Assembly: GCF_045762675.1 (NCBI RefSeq)
Contig: NZ_JBJDLK010000002.1
Coordinates: forward strand, 681,589 to 745,588
Direction: 5' to 3'
Length of the DNA stretch: 64,000 bases
From: Elizabethkingia meningoseptica_A
GTDB taxonomy: Bacteria > Bacteroidota > Bacteroidia > Flavobacteriales > Weeksellaceae
Positions 44,126 to 52,321 of the stretch are shown here, piece after piece. The notes under the pieces are model-generated. The model saw only the letters and a program-made list of their open reading frames with translations, did no database searches and had not been told where the DNA came from. Numbering within the stretch: the first letter of the stretch is position 1; each line of letters starts with the position of its first letter. A program made the translations under genes and the position numbers.

Positions 44126-44151
44126 AACCTTTACCCAATCGGGTAAAGGTT
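44126..44151 (-). terminator. Terminator of the barnase-like gene
   Basis: Perfect 11-bp stem (AACCTTTACCC, 44126-44136 with 44141-44151) and a 7-base T-run on the minus strand. Confidence 0.85.
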
Positions 44152-44174
44152 ATTAAACAGTATATGATTTAATT

Positions 44175-44639
44175 TTACTTTTGCTGGAAAGTTTTATAAT
44201 GGTCCAAAGTAACATATACGAGTCCGTCGTTACTATAAATCAGGCGGTCTGCATTCCGGTTTCCGCAGTTATAATTAAGGTCGGCCTCATAATACTTACG
44301 GTTTGTTTTCTTGGGCAGCAAACCCTCCCTGTTGCTAAAAGTATCACCACCAATAGCTCTTCCGGGTAAAACAGTACACAAATTTCCCTGGGATGCCACC
44401 CATCCCTGCCTTGTTGCCTCGGCTTTGGTAATATAATAATCCGGTAACCTTTTATTGGTTTTCACATAATTGACCACGACACTTTCTTTCGTCAGTTCCG
44501 CAATATTATTTTGTGAAGCGGCCTGTACTTTAGCCTCAGCATTTGCCTTTAGTACAGGATTAACATCGGATCTGCTGTCGTCGTGACTACACGCCGTAAA
44601 AATGGCCAGAATAGCCAGAAATAAAAATTTTGTTTTCAT
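44175..44639 (-). CDS. Barnase-like guanyl-specific ribonuclease lipoprotein
   Basis: 154 residues. Lipobox F-T-A-C at Cys17 shows a lipoprotein, unlike secreted Bacillus barnase. From about residue 52 it follows barnase closely: V-V-N-Y-V-K-T-N-K-R-L-P-D-Y-Y-I-T-K, G-W-V-A-S-Q-G-N-L, I-G-G-D-x-F-S-N-R-E-G-x-L-P. The catalytic triad is preserved as Glu118, Arg132 and His147 (Y-E-A-D, N-A-D-R, L-D-H-Y). Two extra cysteines (88 and 125) may form a disulfide. No barstar-like inhibitor gene adjoins it. It should cut RNA on the far side of the inner membrane. Confidence 0.9.
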   Translation of the reverse strand: MKTKFLFLAILAIFTACSHDDSRSDVNPVLKANAEAKVQAASQNNIAELTKESVVVNYVKTNKRLPDYYITKAEATRQGWVASQGNLCTVLPGRAIGGDTFSNREGLLPKKTNRKYYEADLNYNCGNRNADRLIYSNDGLVYVTLDHYKTFQQK

Positions 44640-44760
44640 AAAAATATTGTAATGATTTCTACAAAACTAAACTTATTATTCCAACCGGATGTTAAATCAA
44701 TATTACATTTAGCACTAAAAAATAAAGTGGTAAAAAAATGAAACAATCCGTTCTCCGGTT

Positions 44761-45837
44761 TTAGCCCTCTGCACTTAGCGGAACAAAATAGCTGTCAACC
44801 CACTCTTCCGTAACCTCCTCCAATGTTGCAGGATACCAATCAGGTTTCTGATCTTTATCAACAAGTAATGCGCGTACACCTTCTGCAAAATCAGGGTGAA
44901 TACAACATTGACATGAAAGATTAAGTTCTGACTGAAAAACTTCTTCCAGATTCATGTCCTTACCCTTTTCCAGCTGCCTGAAAATAATATGGGCAGAACT
45001 TGGAGATCCGGCTTCAAAACTTTTAATTCCGGCATTAATCCATTCATCTTTTTCAGTATAAAATGTTAGTATTTCTCTAAACTCATTCAGCGTGGTTACT
45101 CCTTCAAACTTCTGAATAAATAAAGCATGTGCAGCTGCCTGCGATTCAGGAATAACAGTACTTTCTGAAATATATTTTAAAAGATCAGAAACAATCGCAT
45201 AACTGTCTCCTTCCCAATCAGCTTTTTCCAAGGCATTTAAAACAGACTCCTTTGAAGAAGTTTCCATATAATAATCAGCCAGTCCTAAAAATTTACAATC
45301 TGCGCCATCCAGCCGTGCACCAGTTAAACCTAAATACAAGCCATAGGCAGACGGCATTTTGTTTAGAAACCAGGTTCCGCCAACATCCGGATATAAGCCA
45401 ATTGTAATTTCAGGCATGGCCAGTTTGCTTTTTTCGGTGACAATACGGTGAGAAGCTCCGACCATAAGTCCGATACCGCCTCCCATTACAATGCCGCTTC
45501 CCCATACAATTACAGGCTTCGGATAGGTATGAATCGCATAATCAACCTGGTACTCCTTTGAAAAGAAATCGAAGCAGTCCTGCGGAACTTTAGAAGCATC
45601 CACCTTACGTTGCTCCATAATAGCATCCCGAAGCTTACGTACATCGCCACCGGCACAAAAAGCTTTTTCACCGGCTCCCTGCATGAAAATACAGAAGATC
45701 TCTTCAGAGGTTTTCCAGTCTTCTAAAACAGCTTGTAATTCTTCAATCATGGGCAATGATAGAGCATTAAGCGTCTGTTCGGAATTCAAAGTAATAATTC
45801 CGACTTTATTTTTTATTTCAGTATTAATTAAATTCAT
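44761..45837 (-). CDS. Enoyl-CoA hydratase/isomerase-family protein, 3-hydroxyisobutyryl-CoA hydrolase-like
   Basis: 358 residues, longer than hydratases (~260) and matching HIBCH-type hydrolases of valine breakdown. Crotonase motifs: A-F-C-A-G-G-D-V-R-K-L near residue 60, then G-S-G-I-V-M-G-G-G-I-G-L-M-V-G-A-S-H-R-I (oxyanion hole), and P-E-I-T-I-G-L-Y-P-D-V-G-G-T-W-F-L, which is typical of the hydrolase subfamily. It lies next to the methylcitrate operon but behind its terminator. Valine degradation ends in propionyl-CoA, so the neighbourhood makes biochemical sense. Confidence 0.85.
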   Translation of the reverse strand: MNLINTEIKNKVGIITLNSEQTLNALSLPMIEELQAVLEDWKTSEEIFCIFMQGAGEKAFCAGGDVRKLRDAIMEQRKVDASKVPQDCFDFFSKEYQVDYAIHTYPKPVIVWGSGIVMGGGIGLMVGASHRIVTEKSKLAMPEITIGLYPDVGGTWFLNKMPSAYGLYLGLTGARLDGADCKFLGLADYYMETSSKESVLNALEKADWEGDSYAIVSDLLKYISESTVIPESQAAAHALFIQKFEGVTTLNEFREILTFYTEKDEWINAGIKSFEAGSPSSAHIIFRQLEKGKDMNLEEVFQSELNLSCQCCIHPDFAEGVRALLVDKDQKPDWYPATLEEVTEEWVDSYFVPLSAEG

Positions 45838-45879
45838 TTCTCCTTACTTCATTATATTTTGTGAATGGTTATAAAAAAA

Positions 45880-45915
45880 TTAAGAGCCTGCTGACAATCA
45901 GCTTACGGCTCTTAA
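45880..45915 (-). terminator. Terminator of the prpBCD operon
   Basis: Nested hairpin TTAAGAGCC (45880-45888) with GGCTCTTAA (45907-45915), and inner GCTGA/TCAGC. The minus-strand tail is T-rich (A-run 45873-45879). Confidence 0.8.
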
Positions 45916-45936
45916 TATTCTGTTTATAAGGTTCTA

Positions 45937-47388
45937 TTAGATAACCAGTAAATCTACAAACTCGTTTACATCGAGGTTTACTAAAGTATCGTAGTCTAAA
46001 GATTTTTCTAATACTACTCTTTGTTGTTTCTCAGGGAAAATACGTGCTAAATTGACTTTGTATTTCTTAATAAGTTCCGGAATACCTTCCTCTCTTCTGC
46101 GCTTGTGCCCGATTGGATACTCCACTTCTATCTCATCCAGAATAGTTCCGTCGTTCAGCTCTACAGTCAGTGCATTGGCAATGGAACGTTTTTCAGGATC
46201 GTGGTAATCTGTTGTAAACTGTACATCTTCCACACATTCCATTTTATCACGTAATACATCGATTCTTGAATCAGAAGCAATATTATCTTCATAATCCGCC
46301 GCTGTTAATCTTCCATGGATAAGCGGAACAGCAATCATATACTGGATACAGTGGTCACGGTCTGCAGGATTGTTTAACGGTCCTTTTTTATCGATAATAC
46401 GGATAGCCGCTTCGTGTGTACGAATGGTAATCTTACGGATATCTTCAGTTGTTTTACCCAGTTCTTTTAGTTTTCCGTGTAGTGTCATGGCTGCCTCTAC
46501 AGCCGTTTGCGAGTGGAACTCTGCCGGGAATGAAATCTTGAACAGAACGTTTTCCATTACGTATGAACCGTAATCTCTCTGGAATTTAAATTCATTTCCT
46601 TTGAAAGAAACATCATAGAATCCCCATGTTTTAGCCGTAAGTACAGACGGATAGCCCATCTCTCCTGTTTTTGCGATCAATGCTAAACGTACCGCTCTGG
46701 AAGTTGCATCTCCTGCAGCCCATGATTTACGGCTGCCAGTATTTGGAGCATGACGGTAAGTTCTCAGTGACTGCCCGTCTACAAAAGCCAATGATACGGC
46801 GTTAATCAGTTCATCTCTTGTAAGGCCGATTAATTTTCCTACCACAGCTGTGGATGCCAGTTTCACTAATAATACGTGATCCAGTCCCACTTTGTTGAAT
46901 GAGTTTTCCAAAGCGATTACCCCCTGAATTTCGTGTGCCATAATCATCGCTTCCAGCACCTGTTTCATTTTTAGTGGTGCTTTTCCTTCTGCAATATTTG
47001 TTCTGGATAACCAGTCTGCCGTTGCCAGAATCCCCCCCAGGTTATCTGAAGGATGTCCCCATTCTGCCGCTAACCAGGTATCATTGAAATCTAACCAGCG
47101 TACAATTGCACCGATATTGAAAGCAGCCTGAACAGGATCCAGCTGGAACTGTGTTCCCGGAACTTTAGCACCATTCGGTACAACTGTTCCTTTTACGATA
47201 GGTCCCAATAATTTGGTACATGCAGGATATGTTAATGCCTCTAATCCGCATCCTATTGTATCCAGAAGGCAATAGTGAGCTGTTTTCCAGGCTAATTCAT
47301 TCTTTATTTCATAGTTTAATACATAGTCCGCAATATCTACTAACACTTTATCCGGTTGCGGTCTCTCGTTTGAAATATGACTACTCAT
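45937..47388 (-). CDS. prpD: 2-methylcitrate dehydratase PrpD (MmgE/PrpD family)
   Basis: 483 residues, the size of bifunctional methylcitrate dehydratase/aconitate hydratase PrpD. Typical stretches: L-A-W-K-T-A-H-Y-C-L-L-D-T-I-G-C-G-L near residue 35, V-R-W-L-D-F-N-D-T-W-L-A-A-E-W-G-H-P-S-D-N near residue 96, and R-K-S-W-A-A-G-D-A-T-S-R. Third gene of prpB-prpC-prpD. It dehydrates 2-methylcitrate on the way to 2-methylisocitrate; no AcnD partner is present in this window. Confidence 0.93.
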   Translation of the reverse strand: MSSHISNERPQPDKVLVDIADYVLNYEIKNELAWKTAHYCLLDTIGCGLEALTYPACTKLLGPIVKGTVVPNGAKVPGTQFQLDPVQAAFNIGAIVRWLDFNDTWLAAEWGHPSDNLGGILATADWLSRTNIAEGKAPLKMKQVLEAMIMAHEIQGVIALENSFNKVGLDHVLLVKLASTAVVGKLIGLTRDELINAVSLAFVDGQSLRTYRHAPNTGSRKSWAAGDATSRAVRLALIAKTGEMGYPSVLTAKTWGFYDVSFKGNEFKFQRDYGSYVMENVLFKISFPAEFHSQTAVEAAMTLHGKLKELGKTTEDIRKITIRTHEAAIRIIDKKGPLNNPADRDHCIQYMIAVPLIHGRLTAADYEDNIASDSRIDVLRDKMECVEDVQFTTDYHDPEKRSIANALTVELNDGTILDEIEVEYPIGHKRRREEGIPELIKKYKVNLARIFPEKQQRVVLEKSLDYDTLVNLDVNEFVDLLVI

Positions 47389-47455
47389 TGTAATTTTATA
47401 TTGAAAATTGTTTTTTATTATTTAAAGGGTATTAAAATTTAATACAGCCAACAGA

Positions 47456-48619
47456 CTAGTTGCTGTTATTTTTTCTGTTTTCTATTGAAACAAATTCTTT
47501 GTTTTCCGGACCTACATAATTAGCACTTGGTCTGATAATTTTACCATCCTGTCTTTGTTCAATAATATGGGCACTCCATCCTGTTACTCGGGAAATTACA
47601 AATAACGGCGTAAACATTAGGGTAGGAACTCCCATCAGGTGGTAAGAAACTGCGGAAAACCAATCCAGATTCGGGAACATTTTTTTCTCTTCCCACATCA
47701 CCGTTTCCAGTCTTTCGGCAATTTCAAAAAGCAAGGTATCGCCGGCCTCTTCTGAAAGTTCTCTCGCTACTTCTTTAATCACTACGTTTCTTGGATCAGA
47801 GATCGTATATACAGGATGTCCGAAACCTATAATGACTTCTTTATTGGCAATACGCTGGCGGATATCTGCCTCTGCTTCATCCGGAGAGTTATAGCGGCTT
47901 TGTATATCGAATGCTACCTCGTTAGCACCGCCATGTTTAGGACCTCTTAATGCTCCGATGGCACCCGTAATTGCAGAATAAAAATCGGAACCTGTACCGG
48001 CAATAACACGGCTTGTAAAGGTAGAAGCGTTAAATTCATGTTCGGCATATAAATTCAGTGAAATCTGCATGGCTTTTACCCATGAATCAGATGGTTTTCT
48101 TCCGTGCAATAAATGCAGGAAGTGTCCGCCTACAGTATCATCTTCTGTATCTACTTCTATTTCTTTTCCGTTGTGACTGTAATGATACCAGTACAATAAC
48201 CCTGAACTAAAAGAAGCCAGAAGTTTATCGGCAATATCACGTGCTCCTGCTGTATTATGGTCATCCTTTTCGGGTTGTATACTTCCGATGGCAGAAACCA
48301 TAGAACGCATTACATCCATTGGGTGTGCTGCTGCCGGAATACTTTTCAGGATATTTCTTACCGAATTCGGTAATCCTCTTAATGATTTTAGTTTTGCTTT
48401 ATAATTTTTCAGCTGTGCTTCAGTTGGCAGCTGACCATATATCAGCAGGTATGCTACTTCTTCAAACTGTGCTTTTGTAGCCAGATCTAGAATATTGTAG
48501 CCTCTGTAATGTAAATCGTTTCCACTTTTACCAACACTGCAAAGTGCCGTATTCCCTGCCGGTACTCCCGAAAGAGCTACACTTTTTTTAGGTTTGAAAG
48601 TTCCTTCGTTACTGGACAT
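47456..48619 (-). CDS. prpC: 2-methylcitrate synthase PrpC
   Basis: 387 residues, the short citrate-synthase form. Active-site signatures: G-T-G-S-D-F-Y-S-A-I-T-G-A-I-G-A-L-R-G-P-K-H-G-G-A (split into runs here) near residue 230, and G-F-G-H-P-V-Y, then D-P-R near residue 270; the catalytic Asp lies in the final F-T-P-L-F-V-I-S-R-V-T-G-W region. Its start overlaps the prpB stop by 11 bases. It condenses propionyl-CoA with oxaloacetate. Assigned to methylcitrate rather than citrate synthase by operon context. Confidence 0.93.
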   Translation of the reverse strand: MSSNEGTFKPKKSVALSGVPAGNTALCSVGKSGNDLHYRGYNILDLATKAQFEEVAYLLIYGQLPTEAQLKNYKAKLKSLRGLPNSVRNILKSIPAAAHPMDVMRSMVSAIGSIQPEKDDHNTAGARDIADKLLASFSSGLLYWYHYSHNGKEIEVDTEDDTVGGHFLHLLHGRKPSDSWVKAMQISLNLYAEHEFNASTFTSRVIAGTGSDFYSAITGAIGALRGPKHGGANEVAFDIQSRYNSPDEAEADIRQRIANKEVIIGFGHPVYTISDPRNVVIKEVARELSEEAGDTLLFEIAERLETVMWEEKKMFPNLDWFSAVSYHLMGVPTLMFTPLFVISRVTGWSAHIIEQRQDGKIIRPSANYVGPENKEFVSIENRKNNSN

Positions 48620-49514
48620 TTTTATTATTTTTAAACAGGTTATCTAATTTTTGTTCATAGTCGTGGTAGCCAATACTTGCATAAAGTTCCTCACGGGTTT
48701 GCATGGTATCCAGTACATTGGCTTGTGTACCATCTTTACGGATATGTTCATATACATTTAATGCTGCTTTATTGGCTGCACGGAATGCCGAAAGCGGATA
48801 TAATATTAGCCCTACACCGGCATCTTTTAATTCATCTACCGTGTACATTTTAATCATTCCGAATTCTGTAATATTTGCCAGTACAGGAATACCTGTAGCA
48901 TCTACAAACTTTTGGTAAGAAGCAAGATCCGGAACGGCTTCTGCAAATATAAAATCAGCACCGGCTTCTTTATAAACCACCGCTCTTTCCAGTGTTTTTT
49001 CCAGTCCTTCATTTGCAAAAGCATCTGTACGGGCTCCAATTACAAAATTTTCGTCTGTACGTGCATCTGCTGCCGCTTTTAACCTGTCACACATTTCCTC
49101 TTTACTCACAACCTCTTTACCGGGACGATGTCCGCAGCGTTTTGCACCTACCTGATCTTCAATATGTAAAGCAGCAGCTCCTGCTTTAATTAATGATTTT
49201 ACGGTACGGGCTACATTAAAGGCTGAGGGTCCAAATCCCGTATCCACATCTACAAGCAATGGCAGATCGCATACATTTGTAATGCGCTGAATATCGATCA
49301 TTACATCTTCTAAGGTTGTGATACCTAAATCCGGTACCCCAAGTGATCCTGCAGCAACTCCGCCTCCGGAAAGGTAAATTGCATTGAATCCCGCCTGCTG
49401 TGCTAACAATGCGTGATTCGCATTGATTGCCCCTACGATCTGAAGTGGTTTTTCTTCTTGCATAGCTTCCCGGAACCGTAAGCCGGGAGAGCGTAAACTC
49501 GCATTCTTACTCAT
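48609..49514 (-). CDS. prpB: Methylisocitrate lyase PrpB
   Basis: 301 residues from the ATG at 49514 (M-S-K-N-A-S-L-R-S-P-G). The open frame extends to 49616, but the family begins here. The isocitrate-lyase/PEP-mutase fold is shown by V-D-V-D-T-G-F-G near residue 90 and the catalytic K-R-C-G-H-R-P-G-K loop near residue 125, then I-G-A-R-T-D-A. It cleaves 2-methylisocitrate into pyruvate and succinate, the last step of propionate oxidation. First gene of the operon; no PrpR-type regulator is visible nearby. Confidence 0.94.
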   Translation of the reverse strand: MSKNASLRSPGLRFREAMQEEKPLQIVGAINANHALLAQQAGFNAIYLSGGGVAAGSLGVPDLGITTLEDVMIDIQRITNVCDLPLLVDVDTGFGPSAFNVARTVKSLIKAGAAALHIEDQVGAKRCGHRPGKEVVSKEEMCDRLKAAADARTDENFVIGARTDAFANEGLEKTLERAVVYKEAGADFIFAEAVPDLASYQKFVDATGIPVLANITEFGMIKMYTVDELKDAGVGLILYPLSAFRAANKAALNVYEHIRKDGTQANVLDTMQTREELYASIGYHDYEQKLDNLFKNNKNVQ

Positions 49515-50266
49515 TTCAATATTATTGTTAATTTCATGTTTTAAATTTATAAGACTACTGCTCTTTTCTTCACTAATTGCCCTGCTTTCAGCGGTAAGAC
49601 AGTAGTATATCTTCATAAAAATTCCGTTGGGATGCTTTGTACCATTTAAAGTACCGGAAAAAAGAATACAACAGATAACAGGAACAGAATGTGGTACTCT
49701 GTACGGTTATGATAACAATGATTCCGGTATTATCAGGATATATTTCTTTTATTATCAATAACTATCATATCTGATCATATGCTCCAAATCACAAAAGCAT
49801 CTGTTCATTCGGAAAAGGCTGATCCTGATGCATAACATTAGTGTTGTATGTTCCAGGTCAGTTATTTAAAAAAAACTGATCAACAAAACTGTTGTTATTT
49901 ACAGTTATGCCACACCTCATCATCTTAATACCTTTCCTTTTCAATACGCGGCTATAGCTATTCTCTTCCGGCTGATATAGAAATAAAAATAACTTTTTTG
50001 TTTCCGTCCTAAATATAAAAAATTTTGCCTACCTGCTTATCAATATTTCAATTTGTTTCGTGAAATCATCCGAATATCTCAAACCGAACAACCCCGGATC
50101 CCCCGCTACAAAGGCATCGGCATTATATGCAAACTATTTTCCGGATATATTACAAATGCTTTTAATGCCTCTAAATAGTTGTTTTAAAGAGGTTTTCTGC
50201 TCTCAGTGATCACCCAAAACACAGCATAAAACAGGGTATTTATGCTTTTCATACTTTCTGCAAAAT
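49515..50266. other. Long gene-free region upstream of prpB
   Basis: About 750 bases without a supportable gene. It must contain the prpB promoter, but I found no clean TTG-N19-TAnnTTTG match. I saw no stable hairpin, repeat array or riboswitch-like core. Confidence 0.6.
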
Positions 50267-50297
50267 AATAAAGCCCCCAAACGGGAGCTTTATTTTT
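50267..50297 (-). terminator. Terminator of the small gene 50313-50564
   Basis: AATAAAGC (50267-50274) pairs with GCTTTATT (50287-50294), with inner CCC/GGG. The arms lie directly after the stop codon on the minus strand. Confidence 0.8.
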
Positions 50298-50312
50298 CAT
50301 TCAATTCTATTC

Positions 50313-50564
50313 TTATTTTTTTAAAATCCATTCCTGAAGATTCTTCGGCATATCGTGAATAATCTTCTTTACCTCTTCAGTATTATCACATTTCTCAATA
50401 TTGATGCTAAATTTGAAGTTAGGCATCAAACATAGGCTCAATTTTCCATAATAGTCGGATAACTTCTGATACAATTCCTTTCGGATGTTTTCGAAATAAA
50501 ATTTAGCATCGCTAAAGTTGTCCCCCATTCCGGAAACATTACTATTTACTAATACTATTTCCAT
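50313..50564 (-). CDS. Small cytoplasmic protein, unknown function
   Basis: 83 residues with ATG start and its own terminator. No signal peptide or membrane segment; mixed helix-strand composition with an N-terminal M-E-I-V-L-V-N-S strand and a C-terminal P-K-N-L-Q-E-W-I-L-K-K helix. No family recognised. The intact frame and terminator argue that it is a real gene. Confidence 0.65.
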   Translation of the reverse strand: MEIVLVNSNVSGMGDNFSDAKFYFENIRKELYQKLSDYYGKLSLCLMPNFKFSINIEKCDNTEEVKKIIHDMPKNLQEWILKK

Positions 50565-50804
50565 AAGTCTACATTTTTTTATAATTACCTAAAAATAAGA
50601 ATTTTACATAATATATTTTTTCTTTAATTACTAACATTTCCACATTAAGTTAATAAAAGTTAATCATTTATATTCCAAAAAAACACAGGAATCTGCCTTT
50701 ATTATTAGCCTGCATAAATAGTATTTAAAAATTATGTATTCCATCTTCTTCTCTGACTTTAACACTATTTTATTATGTTAAATCACTTAATTTAGAAATA
50801 GTAC

Positions 50805-50830
50805 TATATTTACAACTTAACCAATCAAAT
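50805..50830 (+). promoter_or_regulatory. GG-peptide promoter/leader module
   Basis: TATATTTA (50805-50812), four bases, then TTAACCAATCAAAT (50817-50830) just upstream of the ATG at 50840. Same layout as the modules at 37171-37199 and 40891-40918. Confidence 0.6.
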
Positions 50831-50839
50831 ATTTATATT

Positions 50840-51031
50840 ATGAAAAAATTAACCAGATCAGGTTTAAAAGCATTCAAAGGCGGTGATGGTCCTAAGAAAC
50901 CAGACTTTGGAATTGGGTACTGCCCAAATGATTGTGACAAAATTGAAAACTTTTGTCTTGGTGGTAAAAGCTGTCGCGGCTACACTATAGGAACTGTCGA
51001 CGGAGTGGCACAATGTGCTATATGTGAATAA
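50840..51031 (+). CDS. Small GG-leader bacteriocin-like peptide
   Basis: 63 residues. The leader M-K-K-L-T-R-S-G-L-K-A-F-K-G-G ends in a double glycine at 14-15. The mature 48 residues carry six cysteines (Y-C-P-N-D-C-D-K, F-C-L-G-G-K-S-C, Q-C-A-I-C-E). It is related in design to the peptide at 36991 but not alike in the mature part. A bidirectional terminator follows at 51038. The dedicated peptidase-ABC exporter is not in this window. Antimicrobial or signalling activity is a guess. Confidence 0.8.
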   Translation: MKKLTRSGLKAFKGGDGPKKPDFGIGYCPNDCDKIENFCLGGKSCRGYTIGTVDGVAQCAICE

Positions 51032-51037
51032 TAATAC

Positions 51038-51067
51038 AAAACCCGGAAGATAAATCTTCCGGGTTTT
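51038..51067. terminator. Bidirectional terminator
   Basis: Perfect 13-bp stem (AAAACCCGGAAGA, 51038-51050 with 51055-51067) between the convergent GG-peptide and M28 peptidase genes. Confidence 0.9.
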
Positions 51068-51088
51068 ATTTGAATGTATTTTTTTATA

Positions 51089-52087
51089 CTATTTTTTATC
51101 CACAACAATTCTGTCAGGCCTGTTAGCCAGATCCCATGCAATGGTAAATACAAGCTGTGTACGCTTCATTAATAAAGGGTAATCAATTTTATCCGGCGTA
51201 TCGGTTGGTTTGTGATAATCTTCATGAATACCATCGAAGAAGAAGGCAATCGGAATATTATGTTTTGCAAAGTTGTAATGGTCTGAGCGGTAATAAATTC
51301 TGTCCGGATCTTTAGGATCATCATATTTATAATCCAGATACAAATTATGGGTAGCCTTGTTTGCTTTTTCCACTGCTTCTTTCAATTGTGAACTCAACAT
51401 TTCAGATCCTACTACATATACAAAGTTAGGATTGTCTTTATGCAAAGGGTCCACACGGCCAATCATATCTATATTAAGATCAGCTACTGTATTGGCTAAA
51501 GGGAAAACAGGATTATCCGAGTAGTAACTAGATCCGAAAAGTCCTTTCTCTTCCCCTGTTACATGGAGGAATAAAATTGAACGTTTTGGTCCGTGTCCGG
51601 CTTTTTTAGCTTTCTGAAAAGCTTCAGCAATCGCCATAACTCCTACTGTTCCGGAGCCATCGTCATCTGCTCCGTTATATATCTGACCGTTATTCATCCC
51701 CACATGATCATAGTGTGCAGAAACAACGATAATTTCATTTGGTTTTTCAGATCCTTCGATATAAGCCAGGATATTTTCAGAGTCATTGATCTTTTTTCTC
51801 TTACTCATATATTCCGAAGGAACTTTCTGGTAATATGAATCCATGGAAGGCGGATGTCCTACTTTCATTTTTTTATACTGACCGATCATATATTCGCCGG
51901 CTTTTTTCTGTCCTGGAGAACCCGTGTCTCTTCCCTGCATTTCGTCACTTGCAATGATATATAAATCACGCTTCAGGTTATCTGCCGAAATACTTTTCAG
52001 CGAACTTTCATATACTTTCTGCGGGCTCTGAACAGCACAGGAAAACAGAACCAGTGCCGACCCTACAGCCAATACAATTTTCTTCAT
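51089..52087 (-). CDS. M28-family aminopeptidase lipoprotein
   Basis: 332 residues from the ATG at 52087, where a lipoprotein signal begins (M-K-K-I-V-L-A-V, lipobox L-F-S-C). The extra 18 codons to 52141 look untranslated. M28 zinc ligands: V-V-S-A-H-Y-D-H-V-G, G-A-D-D-D-G-S-G-T-V-G, H-V-T-G-E-E-K-G-L-F-G-S (catalytic Glu), N-I-D-M-I-G-R, and Y-R-S-D-H-Y-N-F-A near the end. A co-catalytic zinc exopeptidase anchored in the envelope. Confidence 0.92.
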   Translation of the reverse strand: MKKIVLAVGSALVLFSCAVQSPQKVYESSLKSISADNLKRDLYIIASDEMQGRDTGSPGQKKAGEYMIGQYKKMKVGHPPSMDSYYQKVPSEYMSKRKKINDSENILAYIEGSEKPNEIIVVSAHYDHVGMNNGQIYNGADDDGSGTVGVMAIAEAFQKAKKAGHGPKRSILFLHVTGEEKGLFGSSYYSDNPVFPLANTVADLNIDMIGRVDPLHKDNPNFVYVVGSEMLSSQLKEAVEKANKATHNLYLDYKYDDPKDPDRIYYRSDHYNFAKHNIPIAFFFDGIHEDYHKPTDTPDKIDYPLLMKRTQLVFTIAWDLANRPDRIVVDKK

Positions 52088-52321
52088 AAACAATAATTTT
52101 TCCCGAAGATAAATAATAAATACAAAAAAACGGCAATGCAATTAAAAAATAGTGAACATTTATCTGTTATTACAAGCTAATTTTCAATCACTTAAAAACA
52201 AGTACCCTTAAATTAATAATTCACCATCCGAAAATCCCGCAGAGGAATCAACGAATGGTGAATATGATTAGAAAATATAATATAATCTATGAGTCGGTAA
52301 ATAGTACCGCATCCAAATGGT

